Shown here in pieces: positions 1 through 6,205 of a DNA stretch of 6,271 bases; the first letter of the stretch is position 1; each line of letters begins with the position of its first letter. The notes beneath the pieces are model-generated. The model was not told the origin of the DNA and searched no databases. It saw only the letters and a program-made list of their open reading frames with translations. The DNA is from Chitinophagaceae bacterium. Lineage in GTDB: Bacteria > Bacteroidota > Bacteroidia > Chitinophagales > Chitinophagaceae. The position numbers and the translations under genes are program-made. The DNA lies in contig JADLEN010000170.1 in assembly GCA_020846105.1 (NCBI GenBank), forward strand, positions 1 to 6,271, read 5' to 3'.

Positions 1-2
1 AG

Positions 3-24
3 AACATAAAATGGATTTTATGTT
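3..24. repeat. Perfect 22-bp AT-rich palindrome downstream of ruvB
   Basis: The arms AACATAAAAT (3-12) and ATTTTATGTT (15-24) are exact reverse complements separated by GG. The site lies 21 bp beyond the ruvB stop codon. The stem has one G-C pair per arm, and on the plus strand no T-run follows, so it is a poor intrinsic terminator. On the minus strand the sequence after it is cut off by the window edge. A dyad with a 2-bp centre suits a binding site for a dimeric DNA-binding protein better than an RNA hairpin, but the function is unknown. Confidence 0.5.
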
Positions 25-45
25 TGGGTCTGTTGGTACTCGCTC

Positions 46-1065
46 TTAAAACAAAGTATTCCCATCGCCACGCCAGCCGCTGCGTTTCAGATGTTTGTAG
101 GCTTTTTCGGTAGCTTCTCTGCCGCGTGGGGTACGCACTATATAACCTTCTTGAATAAGGAATGGCTCGTACACTTCTTCTATTGTTCCGCTTTCTTCGC
201 CCACCGATGTGGCAATATTGCTGATGCCAGTTGGTCCACCTTTAAATTTATCTATCAATGCAGTGAGGATACGATTGTCCATTTCATCTAATCCGTTTGC
301 ATCTACATTTAAGGCTTTCAGTCCATGCTCTGCAATATCTATTTGTATAATGCCATTGCCCAAAACTTGCGCAAAATCGCGCATACGGCGTAGCAAGCCA
401 TTGGCTATACGTGGCGTTCCTCGGCTTCGGCGGGCTATTTCCATTGCAGCATCGGAGGTGGTTTTTACATCAAGCAATTTTGCGGAGCGCAAAATAATCC
501 CTTGCAGCACATCAGTGTTGTAATAATCGAGCCGAGATTTGATACCAAAGCGCGACAGTAAAGGTGCGGTGAGTAACCCTGAGCGCGTAGTGGCGCCTAC
601 AAGTGTGAAAGGATTCAAATTGATTTGTACAGAACGTGCTGCAGGCCCGCTGTCTATCATTATATCTATCCGAAAATCTTCCATTGCCGCATAGAGGTAT
701 TCTTCTACAACAGTACTCAGACGGTGTATCTCGTCTATAAATAAAACATCGCGCGGTTCGAGTGCGATAAGAATACCTGCAAGGTCACCCGGCTTTTCTA
801 TTACAGGGCCACTTGTCTCCTTGATATTAGCCCCCAACTCATTGGCTACAATGCGCGACAGGGTTGTTTTACCAAGACCTGGAGGACCGTGAAATAAAAT
901 ATGGTCGAGTGCTTCGCCTCGTTGGTTGGCAGCTTTTACAAAAATGCGGAGATTCTCTATCAATTGTGGTTGTCCCGAAAAATCTTCGATACTCTGTGGC
1001 CGAATACTATTTTCGTATTCTTTGTCGGCAGGATTGTTGTTGGCTTGCAGGTTCGGATTGTCCAT
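46..1065 (-). CDS. ruvB: Holliday junction branch migration DNA helicase RuvB
   Basis: RuvB is the hexameric AAA+ motor of the RuvAB complex. It pulls DNA through RuvA-bound Holliday junctions during recombinational repair in the cytoplasm. The 339-residue product has the usual family length. Visible motifs are Walker A GPPGLGKT (60-67), Walker B VLFIDEIH (107-114, with D111 and E112), the sensor-1 segment GATTRSG (157-163), the arginine finger in SRFG (R172) and the sensor-2 segment RGTPRIAN (215-222). The C-terminal winged-helix domain is recognisable from [10 protein letters not shown] (276-285) and [11 protein letters not shown] (306-316). The hairpin around 131-144 is where the family contacts RuvA. 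The start is the ATG at 1065-1063, and the N-terminus has the short polar leader seen in related proteins. ruvA is not adjacent in this window. The gene is divergent from fabI and appears intact, with no missing catalytic residue. Confidence 0.98.
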   Translation of the reverse strand: MDNPNLQANNNPADKEYENSIRPQSIEDFSGQPQLIENLRIFVKAANQRGEALDHILFHGPPGLGKTTLSRIVANELGANIKETSGPVIEKPGDLAGILIALEPRDVLFIDEIHRLSTVVEEYLYAAMEDFRIDIMIDSGPAARSVQINLNPFTLVGATTRSGLLTAPLLSRFGIKSRLDYYNTDVLQGIILRSAKLLDVKTTSDAAMEIARRSRGTPRIANGLLRRMRDFAQVLGNGIIQIDIAEHGLKALNVDANGLDEMDNRILTALIDKFKGGPTGISNIATSVGEESGTIEEVYEPFLIQEGYIVRTPRGREATEKAYKHLKRSGWRGDGNTLF

Positions 1066-1074
1066 AATGATGTG

Positions 1075-1082
1075 TAAAGATA
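1075..1082 (-). promoter_or_regulatory. Candidate -7 element for ruvB
   Basis: Read on the minus strand, 1082 to 1075 is TATCTTTA, which matches the Bacteroidota -7 consensus TAnnTTTG at all but the last base. It ends 9 nt before the ruvB ATG, so transcripts would have a leader of only a few bases. No TTG lies at the usual distance upstream, so this is a half-supported call. Confidence 0.3.
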
Positions 1083-1155
1083 ATTAGTAAGCCGGATAAA
1101 TAGGCCATAATGATGCGCAGGATAAGTATCTCAAAACAAATCTATGAACCTACAA

Positions 1156-1185
1156 TTGCTACTTGGCAGCAAATTCTTACTTTTA
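1156..1185 (+). promoter_or_regulatory. Candidate Bacteroidota-type promoter for fabI
   Basis: TTG at 1156-1158 is followed after exactly 19 nt by TACTTTTA at 1178-1185. This fits TTG-N19-TAnnTTTG with one mismatch, at the final base. The predicted transcription start near 1189-1191 gives a leader of about 30 nt before the fabI ATG at 1220. If correct, this promoter lies downstream of the TTG codon at 1163 that opens the longer frame, which supports the internal ATG as the real start. The leader has no Shine-Dalgarno sequence, as is usual in this phylum. Confidence 0.5.
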
Positions 1186-1219
1186 CGCTTTCGCAACACT
1201 AAATATAAAAATACCACTA

Positions 1220-2047
1220 ATGGCACACCAATTATTACAAGGTAAAAAAGGAATTATTTTTGGCGCACTAGATGAGCGTTCTATAGCTTGGAAAGTAGCC
1301 CTAAATGCAGTAGCAGAAGGCGCTCAAATAGTTTTGAGCAATGCCCCAATTGCTATGAGAATGGGCAAAATAAATGAACTATCTGCACTTTGTAATAATG
1401 CCCCTGTAATAGCAGCAGACGCCACATCTATAGCAGATTTGGAAAATTTAATGACCAAAGGTATGGAGCATGTGGGTGGCAAATTCGATTTTATTTTGCA
1501 CTCTATTGGCATGTCGCCAAACGTAAGAAAAGCAATACCTTACAACGAAACCAATTACGATAATTTCATGAAGACGCTAGATGTTTCGGCATTGTCTTTT
1601 CATAAGGTATTGCAAACTGCAATGAAATGGGATGCGCTTAACGAGTGGGGCTCTGTAGTTGCCTTGTCTTACATAGCTGCGCAACGTACCTTCCCGGGAT
1701 ACAACGATATGGCAGATGCAAAATCTGTATTAGAAAGCATCGCTCGTAGCTTTGGGTATCAATATGGTTTTGCCAAAAAAGTTCGTGTCAATACTATTTC
1801 GCAATCACCAACCGTAACCACAGCAGGTAGCGGCGTTACAGGTTTTAATGCCTTTATAGACTATGCCGAAAAATTATCACCATTGGGCAATGCAGATGCT
1901 GACCAATGTGCGCAATATTGCATCTCTTTGTTTAGCGATTATACCCGTATGGTCACGATGCAAAACCTTTTCCACGATGGCGGTTTCTCCAACACTGGTG
2001 TTAGCCATTTACTTATCGAAGATCTTAACAGACTAAACGGACAGTAA
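1220..2047 (+). CDS. fabI: Enoyl-[acyl-carrier-protein] reductase (NADH), FabI
   Basis: FabI reduces trans-2-enoyl-ACP to acyl-ACP, the last step of each cycle of type II fatty-acid elongation in the cytosol. It belongs to the short-chain dehydrogenase superfamily. The 275-residue product shows the FabI-type dinucleotide motif GIIFGALDERSIAW (11-24), APIAMRMG (42-49), HSIGMSP (94-100), the first active-site tyrosine Y151 in SYIAAQ and the Y161-x6-K168 pair in GYNDMADAK. SQSPTVTTAGSGVTGF (194-209) forms the flexible substrate-binding loop region, and TMQNLFHDGG (246-255) is typical of the Bacteroidota FabI group. The frame stays open upstream to a TTG at 1163. However, the ATG at 1220 gives the family N-terminus (MAHQLLQGKKG), and the extra 19 residues resemble nothing in the family. 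porQ follows after 55 bp with no terminator. FabI is the target class of triclosan; sensitivity cannot be judged from the sequence alone. Confidence 0.97.
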   Translation: MAHQLLQGKKGIIFGALDERSIAWKVALNAVAEGAQIVLSNAPIAMRMGKINELSALCNNAPVIAADATSIADLENLMTKGMEHVGGKFDFILHSIGMSPNVRKAIPYNETNYDNFMKTLDVSALSFHKVLQTAMKWDALNEWGSVVALSYIAAQRTFPGYNDMADAKSVLESIARSFGYQYGFAKKVRVNTISQSPTVTTAGSGVTGFNAFIDYAEKLSPLGNADADQCAQYCISLFSDYTRMVTMQNLFHDGGFSNTGVSHLLIEDLNRLNGQ

Positions 2048-2087
2048 ATATTTCTGGCCTTTTAGCAACAATAATTGAACCCCTATT

Positions 2088-2095
2088 TGCGTTTG
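2088..2095 (+). promoter_or_regulatory. Weak -7-like element directly before porQ
   Basis: TGCGTTTG differs from TAnnTTTG at one base and ends 7 nt before the porQ ATG. The following TACT also follows the -7-like box ahead of the transferase gene at 3214-3221. A competing match, TACTTTTA at 2096-2103 with TTG 18 nt upstream (2075-2077), overlaps the ATG. It would start transcription inside the gene, so it is less likely to serve porQ. No -33 TTG is correctly spaced for the 2088 box. Confidence 0.25.
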
Positions 2096-2102
2096 TACTT
2101 TT

Positions 2103-3197
2103 ATGATTTCAAAAAAGAGTAGTCTAGCATTATTGCTTGTGCTTCTGTGTATTGGCGCAGAAGCGCAAGTAAATGGGGGGCAATTTGCATTTGAATATTT
2201 GAGACTCCCCAATGCCCCTCACGTGAGTGCGTTTGGTGGTATTAGTGTAGCAAGTCCTACGCCAGATATTAATCTTGCTTTGCAAAACCCCGCATTGATG
2301 CGACCAGCTTTGCACAATCAAATATCTTTCAATTACAACAATTTTTACTCGGGCATTAGTAATACAAATGTTGCCTATGGCTATTATGCACCTAAGCTTG
2401 CCACTGCGTTTGCGCTTGGAGTCCAATACCTCAATTATGGTTCCTTTACCCAAACAGATAATACAGGTAATCAGGTAGGTAGTTTCAATGCAAGTGATTA
2501 TTGCATTTCACTGGCAGCTTCCAAGCAATACAAAGAGCGTTGGCGCGGCGGCGCAACAGTCAAAATGGCTCAAAGCCAATTGGCTGATTTAAGGGCTACA
2601 GCATTGCTTGCAGATATAGGCGTGGTGTATGAAGATACTGCCAACTACCTCACCATTGGTATTGTGGCCAAAAACATGGGCTTTACCGCCAAGCAATATA
2701 CAAGTGGCCGCACCAACAATGAGCCCTTGCCTTTCGATTTGCAATTGGGTATTTCTAAACGATTAAAGCATGTACCGCTTCGTTTATTCGCTACCATTCA
2801 TCACCTCTACGAGTGGGATGTGCGTTACAATAACCCTGACGACAAAAAAAGCAGTGCTGTATTTGGGTCTACGGATACCACTGTTAGTAAAAACTTTGCC
2901 GACAATCTATTCCGACATTTTATTTTTGGTAGCGAAATTACCTTGGGAAAACGTGTGGGAATTACCGTAGCCTACAACCACATGCGCCGCAAAGAAATGG
3001 TATTAGAAGATAAAAAAGCTGGTGCTGGCTATTCATTTGGTGCTAGTATTTATCTCAATAAATTTCAGGTCCATTATGCACGCTCTTTTTACAGTATTGC
3101 AGGGGCCTATAATGAGTTTGGAATCAACCTTGCGCTCAATAAATTTATAGGGGGCGGCAGCACTTGGAAAGCCGATTACCCTAATTGGGAAAAATAG
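2103..3197 (+). CDS. porQ: Type IX secretion system protein PorQ
   Basis: PorQ is an outer-membrane protein of the Bacteroidota T9SS. In Porphyromonas gingivalis it belongs with PorU, PorV and PorZ to the complex that attaches secreted cargo to the cell surface. The 364-residue product begins with a Sec signal peptide: lysines at 4-5, a hydrophobic core at about 8-18 and a likely cleavage after AEA (19-21). The mature protein opens with the family pattern QFAFEYLRLPNAPHVSAFGG (27-46), followed by DINLALQNPALMRP (55-68) and HNQISFNYNNFYSG (71-84). The remainder is rich in alternating aromatic and small residues, as expected of a beta-barrel, and ends in KADYPNWEK. The C16 context (VLLC) is not a lipobox, so it is not a lipoprotein. 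No T9SS cargo-sorting domain is seen, which fits a machinery component rather than a substrate. The gene lies 55 bp after fabI and 28 bp before the transferase gene, so it is probably cotranscribed with one or both. No other T9SS gene is visible. Confidence 0.9.
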   Translation: MISKKSSLALLLVLLCIGAEAQVNGGQFAFEYLRLPNAPHVSAFGGISVASPTPDINLALQNPALMRPALHNQISFNYNNFYSGISNTNVAYGYYAPKLATAFALGVQYLNYGSFTQTDNTGNQVGSFNASDYCISLAASKQYKERWRGGATVKMAQSQLADLRATALLADIGVVYEDTANYLTIGIVAKNMGFTAKQYTSGRTNNEPLPFDLQLGISKRLKHVPLRLFATIHHLYEWDVRYNNPDDKKSSAVFGSTDTTVSKNFADNLFRHFIFGSEITLGKRVGITVAYNHMRRKEMVLEDKKAGAGYSFGASIYLNKFQVHYARSFYSIAGAYNEFGINLALNKFIGGGSTWKADYPNWEK

Positions 3198-3213
3198 AAA
3201 AACAATTTTCTAC

Positions 3214-3221
3214 TACCTTCG
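3214..3221 (+). promoter_or_regulatory. -7-like element directly before the phosphopantetheinyl transferase gene
   Basis: TACCTTCG matches TAnnTTTG except at one base and ends only 4 nt before the ATG at 3226. Transcription starting at the usual distance would begin on or within a base or two of that ATG, giving a leaderless message. There is no TTG at 17-23 nt upstream; the nearest, at 3185-3187, is 26 nt away. Promoter activity is therefore uncertain, and read-through from porQ is an alternative source of transcript. Confidence 0.35.
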
Positions 3222-3225
3222 TACT

Positions 3226-3843
3226 ATGCCGCTTTTTAAAGAATGGAACCCCAACTTGCATAGCCTTGCTGCCATTTGGCACATTACCGAGCAAGAAGAA
3301 TTTTTTGCTAACCATGTTTTGCTCAGCAGCCAGCATATTAATAGTGCCAAACGTAGAATTGAATTTCTTGCAGGGCGTTTTTTATTGCGTCAGCTACACA
3401 AAGATTTTCCATTACACAGCATTATTACCGACGACCAAGACAAGCCTCAGCTGCCCAATAAAACCTTGCATTTTTCTATCTCCCACTCCTACCCATATGT
3501 GGCCTGTATCATTAGCACACAGTCTTCCGTTGGTATTGATATTCAATGTTGGCATAAAAGCATCTTGGCATTGCAACAAAAATTTCTATCGCCAAATGAG
3601 CAACAATACTGTGCCAACGACCCCAAAAAAATAACAGTAGCTTGGTGCAGCAAAGAGGCTGCATATAAGTACCAAGGTAGCCGAGGTGTAGATTTTATAA
3701 AGCACTTGCCCATTACTCATTGGCAAGAGGCGAACGACCAATTTGACATATCTATAAAACTAACACTAATAAAACCTGCGGAACATTTGGGTTTAAAAAG
3801 CTTTGTATTTGAGCACTTTGCGCTGTCAATAGCTTCAGCCTAA
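3226..3843 (+). CDS. 4'-phosphopantetheinyl transferase, Sfp-type superfamily
   Basis: This enzyme moves the 4'-phosphopantetheine arm of coenzyme A onto a conserved serine of carrier proteins, converting apo-ACP or peptidyl-carrier domains to the active form. The 205-residue product shows the family motifs in order: RRIEFLAGRFLLRQL (43-57); a proline-leucine substrate-loop region (KPQLPNKTLHFSISHS, 73-88) with the CoA-binding histidine at 87; VGIDIQ (102-107) with metal ligand D105; and WCSKEAAYKYQG (140-151) with metal ligand E144 and lysines K143 and K148. The second acidic residue usual in GIDIE is glutamine here (Q107). The start is the ATG at 3226, 28 bp after the porQ stop. Its carrier-protein substrate cannot be named: the neighbouring fabI suggests fatty-acid ACP, and no polyketide or peptide synthetase genes are in view. 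No specific symbol (acpT, sfp, hetI) is justified. Confidence 0.92.
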   Translation: MPLFKEWNPNLHSLAAIWHITEQEEFFANHVLLSSQHINSAKRRIEFLAGRFLLRQLHKDFPLHSIITDDQDKPQLPNKTLHFSISHSYPYVACIISTQSSVGIDIQCWHKSILALQQKFLSPNEQQYCANDPKKITVAWCSKEAAYKYQGSRGVDFIKHLPITHWQEANDQFDISIKLTLIKPAEHLGLKSFVFEHFALSIASA

Positions 3844-3896
3844 AAAATTAAAAATAAAAATCAATTGAATTATTTTCAAGAAAATTAAAAAAAAAC
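3844..3896. promoter_or_regulatory. Highly AT-rich spacer with possible UP element and short dyads, upstream of glnN
   Basis: Only five of the bases here are G or C. It ends in a run of nine A (3887-3895) immediately before the glnN -33 TTG, the position where an A-tract can act as an UP element for RNA polymerase alpha. It also contains the 8-bp palindrome TCAATTGA (3861-3868) and a 6-bp dyad, ATTTTC AA GAAAAT (3872-3885), either of which could bind a regulator. Both could also arise by chance in such AT-rich sequence. No GC-rich terminator separates the transferase gene from glnN. Confidence 0.35.
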
Positions 3897-3926
3897 TTGC
3901 CTATTTCGACATAAAACGTAATTTTG
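3897..3926 (+). promoter_or_regulatory. Full-consensus Bacteroidota promoter for glnN
   Basis: TTG at 3897-3899, a 19-nt spacer and TAATTTTG at 3919-3926 match TTG-N19-TAnnTTTG at every defined base. Transcription would start near 3930-3932, leaving a leader of about 10-12 nt, AT-rich and without a Shine-Dalgarno sequence. The last three bases of the -7 element are the TTG codon at 3924 that opens the longer glnN frame. That codon would be outside the transcript, so the ATG at 3942 is the start. Confidence 0.72.
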
Positions 3927-3941
3927 CAAAAAATAATATTT

Positions 3942-6140
3942 ATGCCAAATTTACGTCAAGCTGCATTAGAGCAGGTATTAAAAGGTAGTGATGAAAAGAA
4001 AATCAATCACTATAATGGCAAAAGAATAACGGCCATTTTCAACCAAAGTGTCTTTACAGAGCGTATCATGCGTGAGTATCTGAGCGATGAGGCTTATAAA
4101 AGCTTAATGAACTCGCGTAAGAACGGTACACGAGTAGAGCGCCGCGTAGCCGACCAAGTAGCAAGTGGTATGAAGGCTTGGGCCGAAGACCACAGTGTAA
4201 CCCACTATACGCATTGGTTTCAGCCACTTACAGGCACCACTGCCGAAAAGCACGACTCTTTTTTTACCATCAAAAGTGATGGCACTGCCATAGAATTATT
4301 TGACGGCGATACACTTATACAACAAGAACCCGACGCTTCTAGCTTCCCGAATGGTGGCATACGTGCTACTTTTGAGGCGCGTGGCTATACCGCCTGGGAC
4401 CCTTCTTCTCCTGCATTTATTATGGAGTCGGGCTATGGCAAAACACTTTGTATCCCTACTATTTTTATTGCTTATAATGGCGAATCTTTAGATTATAAAG
4501 CCCCCCTAATAAAATCTGTTGCCTCGCTAGATAAGGCTGCGGTAGATGTTTGTCATTATTTTGATAAAAATATCCAAAAGGTAAATATTACATTAGGATG
4601 GGAGCAAGAATATTTTTTGGTAGACGAGGCTATAGCCAATGCCCGCCCAGACCTGATGATGTGTGGCCGTACCTTGGTAGGCCATGCACCGGCCAAAGGC
4701 CAACAACTTGAAGACCATTATTTTGGTTCTATCCCCGACCGTGTTTTTGCATTTATGCAAGATTATGAGCAAGAGGCCTACAAACTTGGCATACCCTTGC
4801 ACACACGCCACAACGAGGTAGCGCCAAGCCAATTTGAATGTGCGCCTATTTTTGAAGAAGTAAACATTGCTGTGGACCACAATACCCTATTGATGGACAT
4901 TATGGCCAAAGTAGCCAAACGTCATAAGCTACGCGTATTGCTACACGAAAAACCCTTTGCTGGTGTGAATGGAAGTGGCAAGCACAACAACTGGAGCTTG
5001 GCTACCGATACCGGTATTAACCTTTTGGCTCCTGGCAAAACGCCTCGTACCAATTTAATGTTCCTCACCTTTTTTGTCAATGCTATTAAAGCCGTACACG
5101 ACAATGCAGACCTATTACGTGCTGTAATTGCCTCTGCTAGCAACGATCATCGTTTGGGCGCCAATGAAGCCCCTCCAGCCATTATTTCTGTTTATTTAGG
5201 CAAATACCTCAACGATGTTTTGAATGAGGTAGAAACCCGTGTTGGCGATTCTTTTAACGAGCAAGATGAGCAATTATTAAAACTAGATATTCATAAACAT
5301 TTGCCAGAGGTATTAATGGATAATACGGACCGTAATCGTACTAGCCCTTTTGCCTTTACTGGCAACAAGTTTGAGTTTCGTGCAGTAGGTAGCTCGGCAA
5401 ACTGTGCTTGGCCTATGACCGTGCTCAATACGATGATGGCAGAGACACTACAACAATTTAAAAAAGATGTAGATGCTCTGATAGAAAAAGGCGAAAAGAA
5501 AGAAATTGCACTAATGCACATACTTGGCAGCTATATTACCGAATCCAAAAAAATACGTTTTGAAGGTGATAACTATAGCAGCGAGTGGGCAGAAGAGGCG
5601 CTCAAACGTGGGTTGAGCAATTTCAAAACAACACCAGAAGCCCTAGGTGCCTTGGTAACCCCAAAAGCAAAAGCACTGTTTATTGGCAATGGCATTTTTA
5701 CAGAGCGAGAGCTTGATGCCCGCCACGAAATAATGCTTGAAGATTATGTAAAAAAAGTACAGATAGAAGCCCGTATATTGGGCAACATGGCCACCAACTA
5801 CATATTGCCTGCTGCCGTAAAATACCAAAACCTTTTAATAGAAAATGTAAAAAATCTTAAAGAAATAGGTATAGCCCCCTCAGGCTACAAAGCACAGCTG
5901 AATATGATAAACGTGATAGGCGGGCATATGCAATCCATGAGCGAAAACGTAGAAGCAATGATAGCCGCCCGCAAAGTGGCCAACAATGAGCCTAATATGC
6001 ACAAGCGTGCCGAAATGTATTGCAACAATATCAAGTCGATGTTTGATAATATCCGCTATGCTGCCGACAAACTAGAATTGCTGGTAGACAATAGCAACTG
6101 GCCTTTGCCTACTTATCATGAGATGTTATACTTGGGATAA
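3942..6140 (+). CDS. glnN: Glutamine synthetase type III
   Basis: This enzyme makes glutamine from glutamate, ammonium and ATP in the cytosol, the entry step of nitrogen assimilation. At 732 residues it has the length of the type III (GlnN) class, against roughly 450-470 for type I and 350-370 for type II. The N-terminal region includes the class signature THYTHWFQPLTGTTAEKHDS (87-106). The catalytic domain has GWEQEYFLVD (219-228) with metal-ligand glutamates, HTRHNEVAPSQFE (287-299), the NGSGKHNNWS segment (343-352) and SPFAFTGNKFEFRAVGSSAN (468-487), which carries nucleotide- and glutamate-binding residues. The C-terminal part (about 500-732) is the helical extension of type III enzymes. 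The frame opens at a TTG at 3924, but that codon lies inside the -7 promoter element, so the ATG at 3942 is preferred. The gene has its own promoter and is closed by a terminator 22 bp after its stop. The Tyr adenylylation loop of type I enzymes is not recognisable, so that control is not expected. Confidence 0.97.
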   Translation: MPNLRQAALEQVLKGSDEKKINHYNGKRITAIFNQSVFTERIMREYLSDEAYKSLMNSRKNGTRVERRVADQVASGMKAWAEDHSVTHYTHWFQPLTGTTAEKHDSFFTIKSDGTAIELFDGDTLIQQEPDASSFPNGGIRATFEARGYTAWDPSSPAFIMESGYGKTLCIPTIFIAYNGESLDYKAPLIKSVASLDKAAVDVCHYFDKNIQKVNITLGWEQEYFLVDEAIANARPDLMMCGRTLVGHAPAKGQQLEDHYFGSIPDRVFAFMQDYEQEAYKLGIPLHTRHNEVAPSQFECAPIFEEVNIAVDHNTLLMDIMAKVAKRHKLRVLLHEKPFAGVNGSGKHNNWSLATDTGINLLAPGKTPRTNLMFLTFFVNAIKAVHDNADLLRAVIASASNDHRLGANEAPPAIISVYLGKYLNDVLNEVETRVGDSFNEQDEQLLKLDIHKHLPEVLMDNTDRNRTSPFAFTGNKFEFRAVGSSANCAWPMTVLNTMMAETLQQFKKDVDALIEKGEKKEIALMHILGSYITESKKIRFEGDNYSSEWAEEALKRGLSNFKTTPEALGALVTPKAKALFIGNGIFTERELDARHEIMLEDYVKKVQIEARILGNMATNYILPAAVKYQNLLIENVKNLKEIGIAPSGYKAQLNMINVIGGHMQSMSENVEAMIAARKVANNEPNMHKRAEMYCNNIKSMFDNIRYAADKLELLVDNSNWPLPTYHEMLYLG

Positions 6141-6162
6141 TTATCCTTGCAACAAAACAATT

Positions 6163-6205
6163 AATAAAGCGCCTCACAAATCTTTTGTGAGGCGCTTTAT
6201 TTTTG
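6163..6205 (+). terminator. Intrinsic terminator after glnN (possibly bidirectional)
   Basis: An 18-bp perfect inverted repeat has arms at 6163-6180 and 6184-6201 around the 3-nt loop TCT. The GC-rich core AAGCGCCTCAC pairs with GTGAGGCGCTT. The right arm runs into a T-rich tail (TTTATTTTTG), as in Rho-independent terminators. It begins 22 bp after the glnN stop. The left flank on the opposite strand is also T-rich, so it may also stop transcription arriving from the right. Confidence 0.92.

Noticed and set aside
209..523. 104-codon plus-strand frame antisense to ruvB
   Set aside because: It is fully covered by the intact ruvB on the other strand, and its translation shows no family motif. 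It is best explained as a shadow frame.
1163..1219. N-terminal extension of FabI from a TTG start (19 extra residues)
   Set aside because: The ATG at 1220 gives the conserved FabI N-terminus. The candidate fabI promoter's -7 element lies inside the extension, and the extra residues are not a recognisable signal or domain.
2048..2102. Terminator between fabI and porQ
   Set aside because: No inverted repeat with a following T-run could be found in the 55-bp gap.
2103..2168. PorQ as a lipoprotein (cysteine at residue 16)
   Set aside because: The residues before the cysteine are leucines, not the small residue a lipobox needs, and a standard AEA cleavage site follows at 19-21.
3185..3634. 149-codon open frame overlapping the transferase gene
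   Set aside because: It starts at a TTG inside the end of porQ and lies in another frame of a gene with all its family motifs in place. The translation is cysteine/leucine-rich with no recognisable domain.
3872..3885. ATTTTC/GAAAAT dyad as a terminator for the transferase gene
   Set aside because: The stem is only 6 bp, with one G-C pair and a 2-nt loop, so it is too weak to terminate. It is listed only as a possible protein-binding dyad.
4593..4880. Minus-strand frames inside glnN (also 4922-5143, 5291-5521 and 5643-5828)
   Set aside because: All lie within the conserved glnN coding sequence, have no promoter or motif, and fit chance open frames.
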